Below the pieces are notes generated by a model, which was not told where the DNA came from, ran no database searches, and saw only the letters and a program-made list of their open reading frames with translations. Below are positions 6,851-15,300 of a stretch of 64,000 nt of DNA, piece after piece. Positions within the stretch are counted from its first letter, which is position 1. Each line of letters begins with the position of its first letter. A program made the translations under genes and the position numbers. The stretch is taken from the NCBI RefSeq assembly GCF_900115545.1, contig NZ_FOWV01000009.1:140226-204225 (forward strand), written 5' to 3'. The stretch is from Ralstonia sp. NFACC01. Lineage in GTDB: Bacteria > Pseudomonadota > Gammaproteobacteria > Burkholderiales > Burkholderiaceae.

Positions 6851-8863
6851 TCACCCCGCCAACGACGACGGCAACGATTCGCTCGGCACCGCATCCTCTT
6901 CGGCACATGCAGCGGTGCCGTTGTCCGCAGGATTGTCCAGCCGGTTGAGCCACGCCAGCAACGCGTCGGCTTGCTGGGGGCGCGAGAACAAGTAGCCCTG
7001 TCCTAGGTCGCATCCGGCCTCACGCAGCAACGCAAGCTGCTCGGGGTCTTCCACGCCTTCGGCCACCACTTGCATGCGCAGGCTATGCGCCATGGCGATC
7101 ACCGCACCGGCAATGGCCTCGCCGTCGCCGGGCATGCGTTGTACGAAGCTGCGATCGATCTTGAGCTTCTGAATGGGAAAACGCTGCAGATACGCCAGCG
7201 ACGAATACCCGGTACCGAAATCGTCGATGGACAGGCTGATGCCGGCCGCGTGCAGGGATTCGAGCAGCGCGATATTGGTCTCGATGTCTTCCATCAGCAC
7301 GCTTTCCGTAATTTCGAGTTCGAGCTGATGTGGCGGCATGCCGGTTTCGCGCAGCACGTCCATGACGTTCTCCACGAGGGCCGGATCGCGCGTCTGCCGC
7401 GCCGACAGGTTGACGGCCACCCGCAGCGTGAGGCCGTCTTCGCGCATCCAGCGCACGGCCTGTTCGCACGCGGTGCGTAACACCCACAGGCCGAGCGGCA
7501 CGATCAGGCCGGTTTCTTCCGCCACGGCGATGAACTCGCCAGGGCCGATCAGGCCGATCTCCGGATGACGCCAACGCACCAATGCTTCCACGCCATAGAC
7601 GTTTGCCTTGCAGAGCACCGCATCGTGCGCGTCTTCGGTGCGCAGGCGCACCTGCGGCTGGTAGGCCAGCAGCAGTTCTTCGCGATCGAGCGCGCGGCGC
7701 AGATCGGCTTCCACGCGCAGGCGGCGGCGCGCCTGCTGATCCATCTCCGACGTGAAGCTCGCAGCTGCGTTCTTGCCGTGGTTTTTGGCGTGGTACATCG
7801 CCGTGTCGGCGTTGCGCGTGAGCACCTGAACATCGCGTGCGTCATGCGGATACAGGCTCACGCCCACGCTCGCCGTTACGTAGATCTGATGCAGGTCGAG
7901 TGCAAACGGCGCCGCCAGCGCGGCGAGAATGCGTTTGGCCAATCCGTCGGCCAGCGTTGCCGCTTCCGTGTCGGCAATCTGCGCCCGGCCGGACAGCTCA
8001 GCGATCACCGCAAACTCATCCCCCCCGATGCGGCACAACACGGCACGCAAGTTGGCTTGGTCGATCACGTCGTTCAGCCGCCGTGCAACCTGGCGCAGCA
8101 GTCGGTCGCCGTTGTTGTGGCCCAGCGTGTCGTTGACAACCTTGAAGTTGTCGAGATCCAGCAGGAGCAGCCCCACTGCACCCGCCTGGCCCGCGCGCTT
8201 GAGCGACACCTGCAGGCGCTCGTTGAAGGCGTGCCGGTTCGGCAGTTCCGTGACCGAATCGATGTGGGCGAGGTAATCCAGATGCGCCTCTGCCTGCAGC
8301 ACCGCGCGGCGCATGCGGGCGATCACCAGATACGCGAGGCCCATCGCGCCGATGCCCACCGACACCGTGAGCACGGCATAGCCGAGCAGTTGCATGTACA
8401 GCTCGGTCAGGCTGGAGCGCACCACCACATAGCCGATCACGCGGCGCTCCGACTCCACCGGTTCCACCACCTCCAGGGTGGTGAGCGTGGACACATCCGA
8501 GTCCCGCAGCATGGTGGCATCGGGCGCGCGCACCGGTGCGGCATCGCCGTGCTGATACAGCGCCAACGGCTTGCGCAGTGCGCTGAAAATGCCGGCGGCA
8601 CGCAGCGGCGGCGATGCTTCCAGCGCCGCCAGGGTTTCTTCCGCCGCGCGACGGTCATTGAAGAGCAGCGCGGCCACGCTGTTGGCGCCCACGATGCGCG
8701 CCTGCACGTGCACGTCGCGCACCAACGCCGCATGCAGCGCGATGAACTGGAACACGATGAGCAGGAAGCCAGCGATGGTCAGCGCTGCGCCAGCGCCCGC
8801 CATGTTGGCCCGCACCATGGAGTGCCCCAATCGAGGCCGTGGAGTCATGATGGACTCGCTCAT
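6851..8863 (-). CDS. CHASE8-GGDEF-EAL cyclic-di-GMP signalling protein
   Basis: A 670-residue inner-membrane protein. Segments in order: TM helix about 22-46; periplasmic CHASE8 sensory region about 48-155 (VRDVHVQARIVGANSVAALL); TM about 158-182; GGDEF domain about 195-360 with intact GGDEF at 280-284; EAL domain from about 385 with intact VEALVRWRHPE and the DDFGTGYSSLAYL loop. The inhibitory RxxD site that normally precedes GGDEF is not conserved (LRAVLCRIGGDEF), so product inhibition may be absent. CHASE8 is the domain of YfiN/TpbB, the partner of YfiR. It overlaps the yfiR-like gene by 4 bp. Direction of net activity (synthesis or hydrolysis) cannot be read from sequence. Confidence 0.92.
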   Translation of the reverse strand: MSESIMTPRPRLGHSMVRANMAGAGAALTIAGFLLIVFQFIALHAALVRDVHVQARIVGANSVAALLFNDRRAAEETLAALEASPPLRAAGIFSALRKPLALYQHGDAAPVRAPDATMLRDSDVSTLTTLEVVEPVESERRVIGYVVVRSSLTELYMQLLGYAVLTVSVGIGAMGLAYLVIARMRRAVLQAEAHLDYLAHIDSVTELPNRHAFNERLQVSLKRAGQAGAVGLLLLDLDNFKVVNDTLGHNNGDRLLRQVARRLNDVIDQANLRAVLCRIGGDEFAVIAELSGRAQIADTEAATLADGLAKRILAALAAPFALDLHQIYVTASVGVSLYPHDARDVQVLTRNADTAMYHAKNHGKNAAASFTSEMDQQARRRLRVEADLRRALDREELLLAYQPQVRLRTEDAHDAVLCKANVYGVEALVRWRHPEIGLIGPGEFIAVAEETGLIVPLGLWVLRTACEQAVRWMREDGLTLRVAVNLSARQTRDPALVENVMDVLRETGMPPHQLELEITESVLMEDIETNIALLESLHAAGISLSIDDFGTGYSSLAYLQRFPIQKLKIDRSFVQRMPGDGEAIAGAVIAMAHSLRMQVVAEGVEDPEQLALLREAGCDLGQGYLFSRPQQADALLAWLNRLDNPADNGTAACAEEDAVPSESLPSSLAG

Positions 8864-9432
8864 TGCACGGTCCTCGCTAGCCGCAGCAGTTGTGAGCTGA
8901 GCTGAAGATGGGCTTGCCGCGCAGCCACGGCATCGATGTCGAAGACCACGCGATCGTCATGCAGGGCCAACGCGATCATCGGCTCCGGGTTGCCGGCTGC
9001 GCGCTGGCTCTTTGGGCTGTCGGACACTGTCAGCACGGGCGCAGCCGGATCGACGCGCACACCGTTCGGGGTACGCGCATCAAACACGAGGACATGGCAT
9101 CCGGTGACGGCGCCGTCGTTGATCTTCCGGATTTCCAGGCGGTGTCCGCGCACGGGTTTTCCTGTCAGTTTTTCCAATGCAGCCTGCAACGGATGTTGGG
9201 CAGTTACGCACACCACCATCGGGGCGTCGGCCTGCATGACGTCGGCCGGCCAGTTGGTGAACAGTGCAAAGTTGTAGATGAACGCCGCCTTGACCTGCAC
9301 CTCGCTGGCCTGCATCTGCGCATGCGTGGCGCCCATGCATGCCACGCCCGCCAGCACGGCACCCAACACCGCGCAGAATCTGCGCGGGCCGGGTCTTCGG
9401 GCGCGTCGGACGCTGCCGTGCGGGGTGCTCAT
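8860..9432 (-). CDS. YfiR-family periplasmic regulator
   Basis: A 190-residue secreted protein of the YfiR (DUF4154) family. An Arg-rich N-terminus and a hydrophobic stretch (about 18-38, ending THAQ) form a signal peptide. The mature part opens with VQVKAAFIYNFALFTNWPAD, the family hallmark, and has two cysteines (MVVCVT and VTGCHV) at the positions of the conserved structural disulfide. In Pseudomonas YfiBNR, YfiR sits in the periplasm and represses the CHASE8 diguanylate cyclase YfiN. Here it overlaps both neighbours by 4 bp, lying between an outer-membrane receptor gene and a CHASE8 protein gene, which strongly suggests the same repressor role. Confidence 0.9.
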   Translation of the reverse strand: MSTPHGSVRRARRPGPRRFCAVLGAVLAGVACMGATHAQMQASEVQVKAAFIYNFALFTNWPADVMQADAPMVVCVTAQHPLQAALEKLTGKPVRGHRLEIRKINDGAVTGCHVLVFDARTPNGVRVDPAAPVLTVSDSPKSQRAAGNPEPMIALALHDDRVVFDIDAVAARQAHLQLSSQLLRLARTVQ

Positions 9433-11528
9433 CGGAAGGTGTAGGTAAATTTCAGGCGAAAGGCACGGCCATCCTGCTCGATTGACGACTGCGCTAACTC
9501 CGGACCAGCCGGATCCGCATAGCGCCGATCAAACAGGTTGTAGACGCTGGCCGACATCTCCAGATTGGGCGCCAACCGTGCCGCCAGCAAGGTCAGGTTG
9601 GCGATCCAGTAACCGCCCACTTGGCCAGCGGTCGTCAGCCGATTGCTGATGTACTGCGCCTCCACCCCAGCACGCCAGTCGCTGCGCCACACAGGCGCGG
9701 TGGCGTTGAGCTTGAGCATGTGACGCGGCGAGTTGCTCAGCGCCTGGCCGGTATCGAGATTTTCAGAACGCTGGAAGCTGTAGCTCGTGCGCAGGCGCGT
9801 GCCGCCCGGCCAGTTCTGCTCGTAGCCGAGTTCCGCGCCGCGCGTGCGCACACGCGCTACGTTGCTGAAAAAGAGCAGCCCGGTGTTCGGGTCTTCGCTC
9901 TGGCTGATCAGGTTGGAAACGTTGTTCTGAAACACCGACAAGGTCGCCTTGCCGCCAGCGGCAACTTGTTGCTCGACCACCGTTTCATACGTTCGTATAC
10001 GCTCGGCCGACAACCCATTGGTGACCTGCTGGCCGCCGGGCGCGCTGGTCTGGTAGTTCAGCTCGTAATCGTTGGGCGCGCGATAGGCCATGCCGTAGAT
10101 CGCCTTGACGGTGGTCGTTGGGGCGGCATGCCAGATCAGGCCCACACGCGGGCTGAAGATGCCCGATGCGAAGCTCGTGTGGTCGTAGCGCAGGCCCGTA
10201 TCCAGCACCCAATCCCGATGGAGCAGGAATTGATCCTGCACATACACGCCCACCCGGTTGTTGCTCCGATGGTCATCGAGGTAACTGGCGTACGGCACCG
10301 TATCGAAATTGCGCATTGCATCACGGTAGTCGCGTTGCAGCTCCGTGCCGATGACCAGCGTGTGGCGTTCGATGCGGCGCGTCACGAGCTTGAGTTCCGT
10401 GCCGTACCACGCGGTGTCAAAGGTATCGCGGTTGATGCCGACCGGCGGTGGACTGTATGCGTAATCCCCCTGCGAGACATAGCGCCCCCAGAACAGCCGC
10501 GCCGACACATCAGTCGTGTCGTCCAGTGCGTGCTGCCAGGTGCCGTTGAACATCTGCCGCGTGTCGACGGTGCGGGAGCGCGGGTCGTTGAAGCTCTGGT
10601 CGTAAGGCGCCGTCGGCACGCCCTTCGTACGATCGACGTAGCCGAAGGTCAGCCCTAACTCGCCAAAACTGCCCTTGGCAAACAGGCGCTTGGCGCGGTC
10701 GTAGTCCATGCCGCGAGCCACGCCGTCGCTCACGCCGGGCTGGTTGAACTCGGGAAAATAGAGGTCGCGCCCCGGGGCATCGTTCACGCTGGCCGACAGC
10801 AGCCATTCGGCACCGTTCTCTGCCCGCTTGCCCCAGATCACGCGCGCATCGCGCGCATTGGCGCTGCCCGTTGATCCGCTGGCCTGCAAGCCGTCAATGT
10901 CACGGCCGCGCTTGGTGATGATGTTGATCACACCGAATAGCGCGTTCGATCCGTACACCGCCGAGCCCGCTCCGGGCACGTACTCCACCCGCTCGATCAG
11001 GTCGACGTCCAGGATGGCTTCGGTGCCGACGGACGCCTGGTCGAAGATGGGGTCGTTGGTGCGATGGCCATCAATCAGCAACAGGAAACGGGTGTCGTAG
11101 TCGCCCGCGCGCAAGAAGCCCCGAGCGCCCAGCGTGGTGTAGTTGCGGTCGTAGTTGGTGTAGAGCCCCGGCAGACTGCCCAGGATGTCGGCCAGCGTGC
11201 GCCAGCCGTAGGCTTTGATGTCTGCCGCGGTGATGACCGAGACGTTGGCGGGCGCCTCATTTGCGGCTTGCGCGTACTTGGACGCCCCGGTGACGACCTG
11301 CACCTGCATGAGTTGCTCGATAGGCAACGCGGTCAGATCGGCGACGTCTGTTTGTGCCAGCGCGGGCTGAGAAAGCAATGCACCGGCCACCGCAAACATT
11401 TGCGTGCATCGTTTTCTGGCAAGTGGCACCGCGGCCAAGCGCAGAGGCAACGCGAATAAATGCTCGGCACTCGGATGTTTCCGGCAACCAAGCGCAAGCA
11501 CACGGGCAATGACAACAAGAGGCGACAT
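9429..11528 (-). CDS. TonB-dependent outer-membrane receptor
   Basis: A 699-residue receptor. After a signal peptide ending QPALAQ (near 59) the mature N-terminus is DLTALPIEQLMQVQVVTGAS, the variant lead-in common in one TonB receptor class. The plug domain (about 85-210) includes VSVITAADIKAYGWRTLADIL and YVPGAGSAVYGSNALFGVIN. A 22-strand-type barrel follows and ends in the expected aromatic-containing strand LKFTYTFR. The ATG at 11528 leaves an unusually long, partly charged leader; a GTG at 11429 would give a normal signal peptide. It is the first gene of a three-gene coupled operon with yfiR-like and CHASE8-GGDEF-EAL genes. The ligand is unknown. Confidence 0.9.
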   Translation of the reverse strand: MSPLVVIARVLALGCRKHPSAEHLFALPLRLAAVPLARKRCTQMFAVAGALLSQPALAQTDVADLTALPIEQLMQVQVVTGASKYAQAANEAPANVSVITAADIKAYGWRTLADILGSLPGLYTNYDRNYTTLGARGFLRAGDYDTRFLLLIDGHRTNDPIFDQASVGTEAILDVDLIERVEYVPGAGSAVYGSNALFGVINIITKRGRDIDGLQASGSTGSANARDARVIWGKRAENGAEWLLSASVNDAPGRDLYFPEFNQPGVSDGVARGMDYDRAKRLFAKGSFGELGLTFGYVDRTKGVPTAPYDQSFNDPRSRTVDTRQMFNGTWQHALDDTTDVSARLFWGRYVSQGDYAYSPPPVGINRDTFDTAWYGTELKLVTRRIERHTLVIGTELQRDYRDAMRNFDTVPYASYLDDHRSNNRVGVYVQDQFLLHRDWVLDTGLRYDHTSFASGIFSPRVGLIWHAAPTTTVKAIYGMAYRAPNDYELNYQTSAPGGQQVTNGLSAERIRTYETVVEQQVAAGGKATLSVFQNNVSNLISQSEDPNTGLLFFSNVARVRTRGAELGYEQNWPGGTRLRTSYSFQRSENLDTGQALSNSPRHMLKLNATAPVWRSDWRAGVEAQYISNRLTTAGQVGGYWIANLTLLAARLAPNLEMSASVYNLFDRRYADPAGPELAQSSIEQDGRAFRLKFTYTFR

Positions 11529-11699
11529 CAGCGGGACCGGCAGAATCGATCACGTCTCTGGAGGGACGTTCAGCGGGAATTCGATAGTTCTGCTCTAAAA
11601 CGGAGAGCCAGCGCGGTTCTTTACCCCACCCCGGCTGGGGCGACATGCGGGCGCCGTTGTGGTGTGGCGCCAGCACGGGGCATTTGTGACGGCAAAGGC

Positions 11700-12119
11700 T
11701 CAGCGGCGGCGCTTGCGCAAACGTTCAATGGCGGCCAGTTGGGCAACGGCTTCAGCCAGTTCAGCCTGCGCACGTGCGTAGTCGAATTTGCTATTGCTGT
11801 TCTGCATGTGCTCTTCCGCGGCCTTGCGGGCTTGCTCGGCCTTGGCTTCGTCCAGATCGTGCGCGCGCACGGCGGTATCTGCCAGCACAATGACCTGCTC
11901 GGGTTGCACATCGACAAAGCCGCCGGCCACGAAGAGGATCACCTCCTCGTCGTTTTCCTGCGTGACACGGACGGTGCCAGGACGCAGGCGCGTAAGCAGA
12001 CGTTCATGGCCGGGCAGGATGCCCAGTTCACCCTCGGTGCCGGGGATGACCACAAACTTGGCGTTGCCTTCGTACAGCCGTTCTTCTGCCGTGACGACAT
12101 CGACCTTCAGCACCGGCAT
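11700..12119 (-). CDS. atpC: F1 ATP synthase epsilon subunit, orphan copy
   Basis: A 139-residue epsilon subunit, the normal length. The beta-sandwich domain shows [20 protein letters not shown] (about 23-42) and [20 protein letters not shown] (about 63-82), and a C-terminal helical pair follows. Epsilon joins the F1 rotor and inhibits ATP hydrolysis. No other atp gene is in the window; neighbours are a TonB receptor and a LysR gene, so this is separate from any main atp operon. Related genera carry an annotated second epsilon gene (atpC2 in Cupriavidus), and this may be its equivalent. Codon use looks like its neighbours and the frame is intact. Confidence 0.92.
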   Translation of the reverse strand: MPVLKVDVVTAEERLYEGNAKFVVIPGTEGELGILPGHERLLTRLRPGTVRVTQENDEEVILFVAGGFVDVQPEQVIVLADTAVRAHDLDEAKAEQARKAAEEHMQNSNSKFDYARAQAELAEAVAQLAAIERLRKRRR

Positions 12120-12351
12120 GGTGTCTCCTGTGTTACGCGCGTAGGTTCACACGGTAGCATGATGTGCGCCCGGCGCCCTCCTCGCAACTTGCTCCCATTC
12201 GGCGCACTTTGCGTTGACAAGCGCGTGGCACTTGACCACCGCCCACGCGCGCAGCCTTGGCTGACCGTAAGGTTTCACAGTATGTAGCGTCACAAACGCT
12301 GCCTAGACTGTGCGGCTGACGATCAGAAAGACATATCAGGGAAACACAAGC

Positions 12352-13287
12352 ATGCTGGGCGATCTATTGATGTCGTTCTTCGAAGTGGCGCGCCAGGGCA
12401 GCGTCACCTCGGCTGCCAAGCGCCTGCGTCTGTCGCAGCCGACCGTGACCGGACGCATCCGCCAACTGGAAGAGATGTACGGCGTAGAACTGTTCCACCG
12501 CCGCGGCAGCCGGCTGGACCTCTCCGACTTGGGCGTAAGCCTCATGCCCATCGTCGAGCGCCTTGCGCAGCAGGAAGGCGACGTCGATTTTCTCCTGCGC
12601 AATGCCGGCGATCTGCGCACCGGCAACCTGCGGGTGGGCGCGACGGGCCCCTACTACATCCTGCCCAGCGTGGCGGCGTTTCGCGCGCGGCATCCGACCA
12701 TCGAGATCACCATCGAATTCGGCAATTCGCAGCAGATGCTCGAGGCGCTGTCGGAGGTGCGCATCGACCTGGCTGTGTCGTCTCATGCGGTGGATGACGA
12801 ACGCCTGCATCGCATCACGCTGGCCGAAGACACCATGGTGCTGGTCGTGCCGCTGGACCACGCGCTTGCGCGGCGGCCGAGCATCACGCTGGATGACGTT
12901 GCAGGCTGCCAGCTGTTGATGCGCGAACCGGGCTCGGTCACCCGCCGCGTTACCGAAGACGCGTTCGCCGCAGCCGGCATCGAGCCTGCCAGCACGAGCA
13001 TCATCGGCAGCCGCGAAGCCATTTACGAGGCGATCAGCCTGGGGCTTGGCTGCAGCATCGTGCCCGCGCGGGAAGCACCGCGCCGCCCCGACGTGCGCGT
13101 GCTGCCGTTTGCAGACAACGCGCCGGTCATCCACGAATATCTGTACTTCCTGAAGGAGCGCAAGGACGCACGGCTGGTACGCGCGTTCCTCGACTGCCTG
13201 AACCCGCAGGTTGCGCAGGCACCGAAGAAAAACGCCAATGCGTTCATCGCCAAAGTTATGGCGATGGACACAGCCGCGACGCGCTAG
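12352..13287 (+). CDS. LysR-family regulator, aminoethylphosphonate-associated type
   Basis: A 311-residue LysR regulator: N-terminal winged helix (FFEVARQGSVTSAAKRLRLS, about 9-28, followed by QPTVTGRIRQLEEMYGVELF) and a periplasmic-binding-like effector domain (about 90-295). I choose the ATG at 12352, which aligns with the family N-terminus, over an upstream GTG at 12310. It is clearly similar along its length to the LysR at 20309-21175 (shared MSFFEVA/KSFFMVA start, GATGPYYIL/GATAPYYVL and EYLYFLKER/EYLYCLQDR blocks). The pair brackets the phosphonate genes, so both probably respond to an aminophosphonate. It precedes the HAD phosphatase gene by 45 bp on the same strand. Confidence 0.85.
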   Translation: MLGDLLMSFFEVARQGSVTSAAKRLRLSQPTVTGRIRQLEEMYGVELFHRRGSRLDLSDLGVSLMPIVERLAQQEGDVDFLLRNAGDLRTGNLRVGATGPYYILPSVAAFRARHPTIEITIEFGNSQQMLEALSEVRIDLAVSSHAVDDERLHRITLAEDTMVLVVPLDHALARRPSITLDDVAGCQLLMREPGSVTRRVTEDAFAAAGIEPASTSIIGSREAIYEAISLGLGCSIVPAREAPRRPDVRVLPFADNAPVIHEYLYFLKERKDARLVRAFLDCLNPQVAQAPKKNANAFIAKVMAMDTAATR

Positions 13288-13332
13288 GGCCGTAACCTCG
13301 CGGTTTTTCAACCGCCCCTGCCCGCCCGCTGT

Positions 13333-14016
13333 ATGCAATCGCTTGCCCTGTTCGACCTGGACCACACCCTGCTGCCCATTGACAGCGAATACGAATGGGG
13401 CCGCTTCCTGGTCGCCCAGGGCGCCGTGGATCGAAGCGTTTTCGAGCAAGCCAACGAACGCTGGATGCGGGAATACCGCGACGGCACGCTCGACTTTGGG
13501 CGACACGCGCGCTTCTCGCTCGGCTTGCTGGCCCAGCACCCGCGCACGCGGCTCGACGCCTGGCGTGCCACGTTCCTGCGCGATGTCATCGCGCCCGCCA
13601 TGCTGCCGCGCGCACGGCAACTGGTTGACACACACCTGCGCGCCGGCGACCTTTGCTGCATCGTCACCGCCACGCACCGCTACCTGACCGAGCCGATTGC
13701 CGCCGCCTTCAACGTGCCGCATCTGCTGGCGGTCGAGGGCGAGACCTTCAACGGTCAGAGCGATGGCGCGTTCACGGGCAACCCGCTCGGCACCGCCACG
13801 TTTGGCGCCGGCAAGATCGTGCGCGTGACGGAATGGCTCGCGCAGCGCGGCCAGCGCATGACGGACTTCTCGCGCACTGTGTTCTACAGCGATTCACGCA
13901 ACGACCTGCCGCTGCTCGAGGCCGTCTCGCACCCCGTGGCCGTCAGCCCCGACCCCACCTTGCGGGCCGTGGCCGAATCGCGCGGCTGGCCCATCGTCGA
14001 ACTCTTTGCTGCCTGA
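13333..14016 (+). CDS. HAD-IB family phosphatase (SerB-like)
   Basis: A 227-residue haloacid-dehalogenase-superfamily hydrolase. Motif I is LFDLDHTLLP (about 5-14), giving the nucleophile Asp and acid Asp; motif II includes CIVTATHRYL (about 113-122); motif IV is YSDSRNDLPLLE (about 182-193). A four-helix cap fits subclass IB, as in phosphoserine phosphatase and relatives. It follows a LysR gene on the same strand and converges on the phosphonate operon. Such proteins often accompany aminophosphonate genes, but the substrate is unproven and it could be a general phosphoserine or histidinol-phosphate type phosphatase. Confidence 0.82.
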   Translation: MQSLALFDLDHTLLPIDSEYEWGRFLVAQGAVDRSVFEQANERWMREYRDGTLDFGRHARFSLGLLAQHPRTRLDAWRATFLRDVIAPAMLPRARQLVDTHLRAGDLCCIVTATHRYLTEPIAAAFNVPHLLAVEGETFNGQSDGAFTGNPLGTATFGAGKIVRVTEWLAQRGQRMTDFSRTVFYSDSRNDLPLLEAVSHPVAVSPDPTLRAVAESRGWPIVELFAA

Positions 14017-14024
14017 AAACAAGA

Positions 14025-14060
14025 ACGCCCGCGCGGCGTGAACCGTGCGGGCGTCTTATT
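14025..14060. terminator. Hairpin terminator between convergent genes
   Basis: ACGCCCGC at 14025-14032 pairs with GCGGGCGT at 14047-14054, followed by CTTATT. It separates the HAD gene from the oppositely transcribed FAD oxidoreductase gene. Confidence 0.7.
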
Positions 14061-14076
14061 GGTGAACGACGCTCCG

Positions 14077-15297
14077 TCAGGCAGCCACCGTTGCGGGCAC
14101 GCTTGCCGGCGGCGTCCATTGGGGCAGTTCGGTGCCGTCGACCAGCGCATCCATATGCCGATGCGCCAGCGCCGGTCCGACGCTCATGCCAATGCCGCTG
14201 TGCATCAGCGCGACGGTGGTGCGATCGTCGACGCGGGTGATCGAGAACGCGCCGCTGCCGGGTACATGGCACTTGGCGCCATATACGCCCTGCCAGCGTT
14301 CCACCACGCGCAGCTTGCTGCCGAAGGTGTCACGCGCGAGGTCGAGCATGATGTTGTCGACCGACTCGGCGTTGAACGGGCGTGCGTCCTGGCCGTAGTC
14401 GTGCGAATCACCAACGATCCAGTCGCCATAGGGCGTCGGGCTCACCAGCAGGTGAATGCCGTGGCGTGCCAGCTCGGGGCGCTGATGCTCGATCTGCATG
14501 GCCAGCGCCTGGGCGGTCGGCAAATCCGCAAATGCACCGTAGTGCGTGCATGACAGGCCGGTCAGCACGGCGTGTTCCAGGCGGAAGCCGTCTTCAGGCG
14601 TGACGCGCAGCATCTGCAGGCGGCACACCTGCGGTTGCAGAGCACGAAGGTGGTCAGCGCACAGGGTCTGGTAATCGTGACCGCTGCAGACGACGACGCG
14701 CTGGGCGTTGCACACGCCGGCGGTGGTCTCCAGCCGGCCGCCTTCCACATGGCGCACGAGCGTACCGAAATGGAAGCGCACGCCTTGCGTGGCCAGCCAC
14801 GAGGCCAACGCCGGAATCGCTTCCCGCGAATAGAGCTGCAGATCGTCAAAGCCCTGGAGCGCTGCACGGTGGCGCATGAAGCGTCCATCGTAGAGGTTCG
14901 CCAGGTCTGCGCTGCGCAGCAGCTTGACGTTGTAGCCGAAGGCCGGTGCGCGCGTTGCCATGAACTCGTCCAGCACAGCTTCTTCTGCGGCATTGCGGGC
15001 AAATAGCAGAGCACCGTTGGCGCGCGCAAAGATGCCAGCCTTGTCGGCCCAGTCGAGATACAGCGCGCGGCTTTCGCGCGCGAGGTCCAGCATGATGCCG
15101 AGCGGCTGGCCGGTCACCAGCATCTGGCCGAAATTGCGAATGGATGCGCCGACGGCAATATCGCTGCGCTCGAATACCGTCACGCGCAGGCCGCGTTTGA
15201 CGGCAGCGGCTGCGTGGGCCAAGCCCAAAATGCCAGCCCCGACAATGGCGACGTCGGTGCTGGCATCCAGGCCCCCTTGAGTTACGGGAGCTTGCAT
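14077..15297 (-). CDS. FAD-dependent oxidoreductase, aminophosphonate-degradation type
   Basis: A 406-residue DAO/GlpD-fold flavoenzyme. The dinucleotide-binding motif DVAIVGAGILGLAHA lies at about 15-29 and the second FAD strand RVTVFERSD at about 38-46. The C-terminal part has IGMSVGPALAHRHMDAL, typical of amine oxidases. The family (TIGR03364 in my recollection) recurs in aminophosphonate clusters and has been linked to oxidation of 2-aminoethylphosphonate derivatives to phosphonoacetaldehyde. The gene is last in the operon, 3 bp after the binding-protein gene. With PhnX present and PhnW absent nearby, it may provide the aldehyde substrate for PhnX. Confidence 0.85.
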   Translation of the reverse strand: MQAPVTQGGLDASTDVAIVGAGILGLAHAAAAVKRGLRVTVFERSDIAVGASIRNFGQMLVTGQPLGIMLDLARESRALYLDWADKAGIFARANGALLFARNAAEEAVLDEFMATRAPAFGYNVKLLRSADLANLYDGRFMRHRAALQGFDDLQLYSREAIPALASWLATQGVRFHFGTLVRHVEGGRLETTAGVCNAQRVVVCSGHDYQTLCADHLRALQPQVCRLQMLRVTPEDGFRLEHAVLTGLSCTHYGAFADLPTAQALAMQIEHQRPELARHGIHLLVSPTPYGDWIVGDSHDYGQDARPFNAESVDNIMLDLARDTFGSKLRVVERWQGVYGAKCHVPGSGAFSITRVDDRTTVALMHSGIGMSVGPALAHRHMDALVDGTELPQWTPPASVPATVAA

Positions 15298-15300
15298 CGC

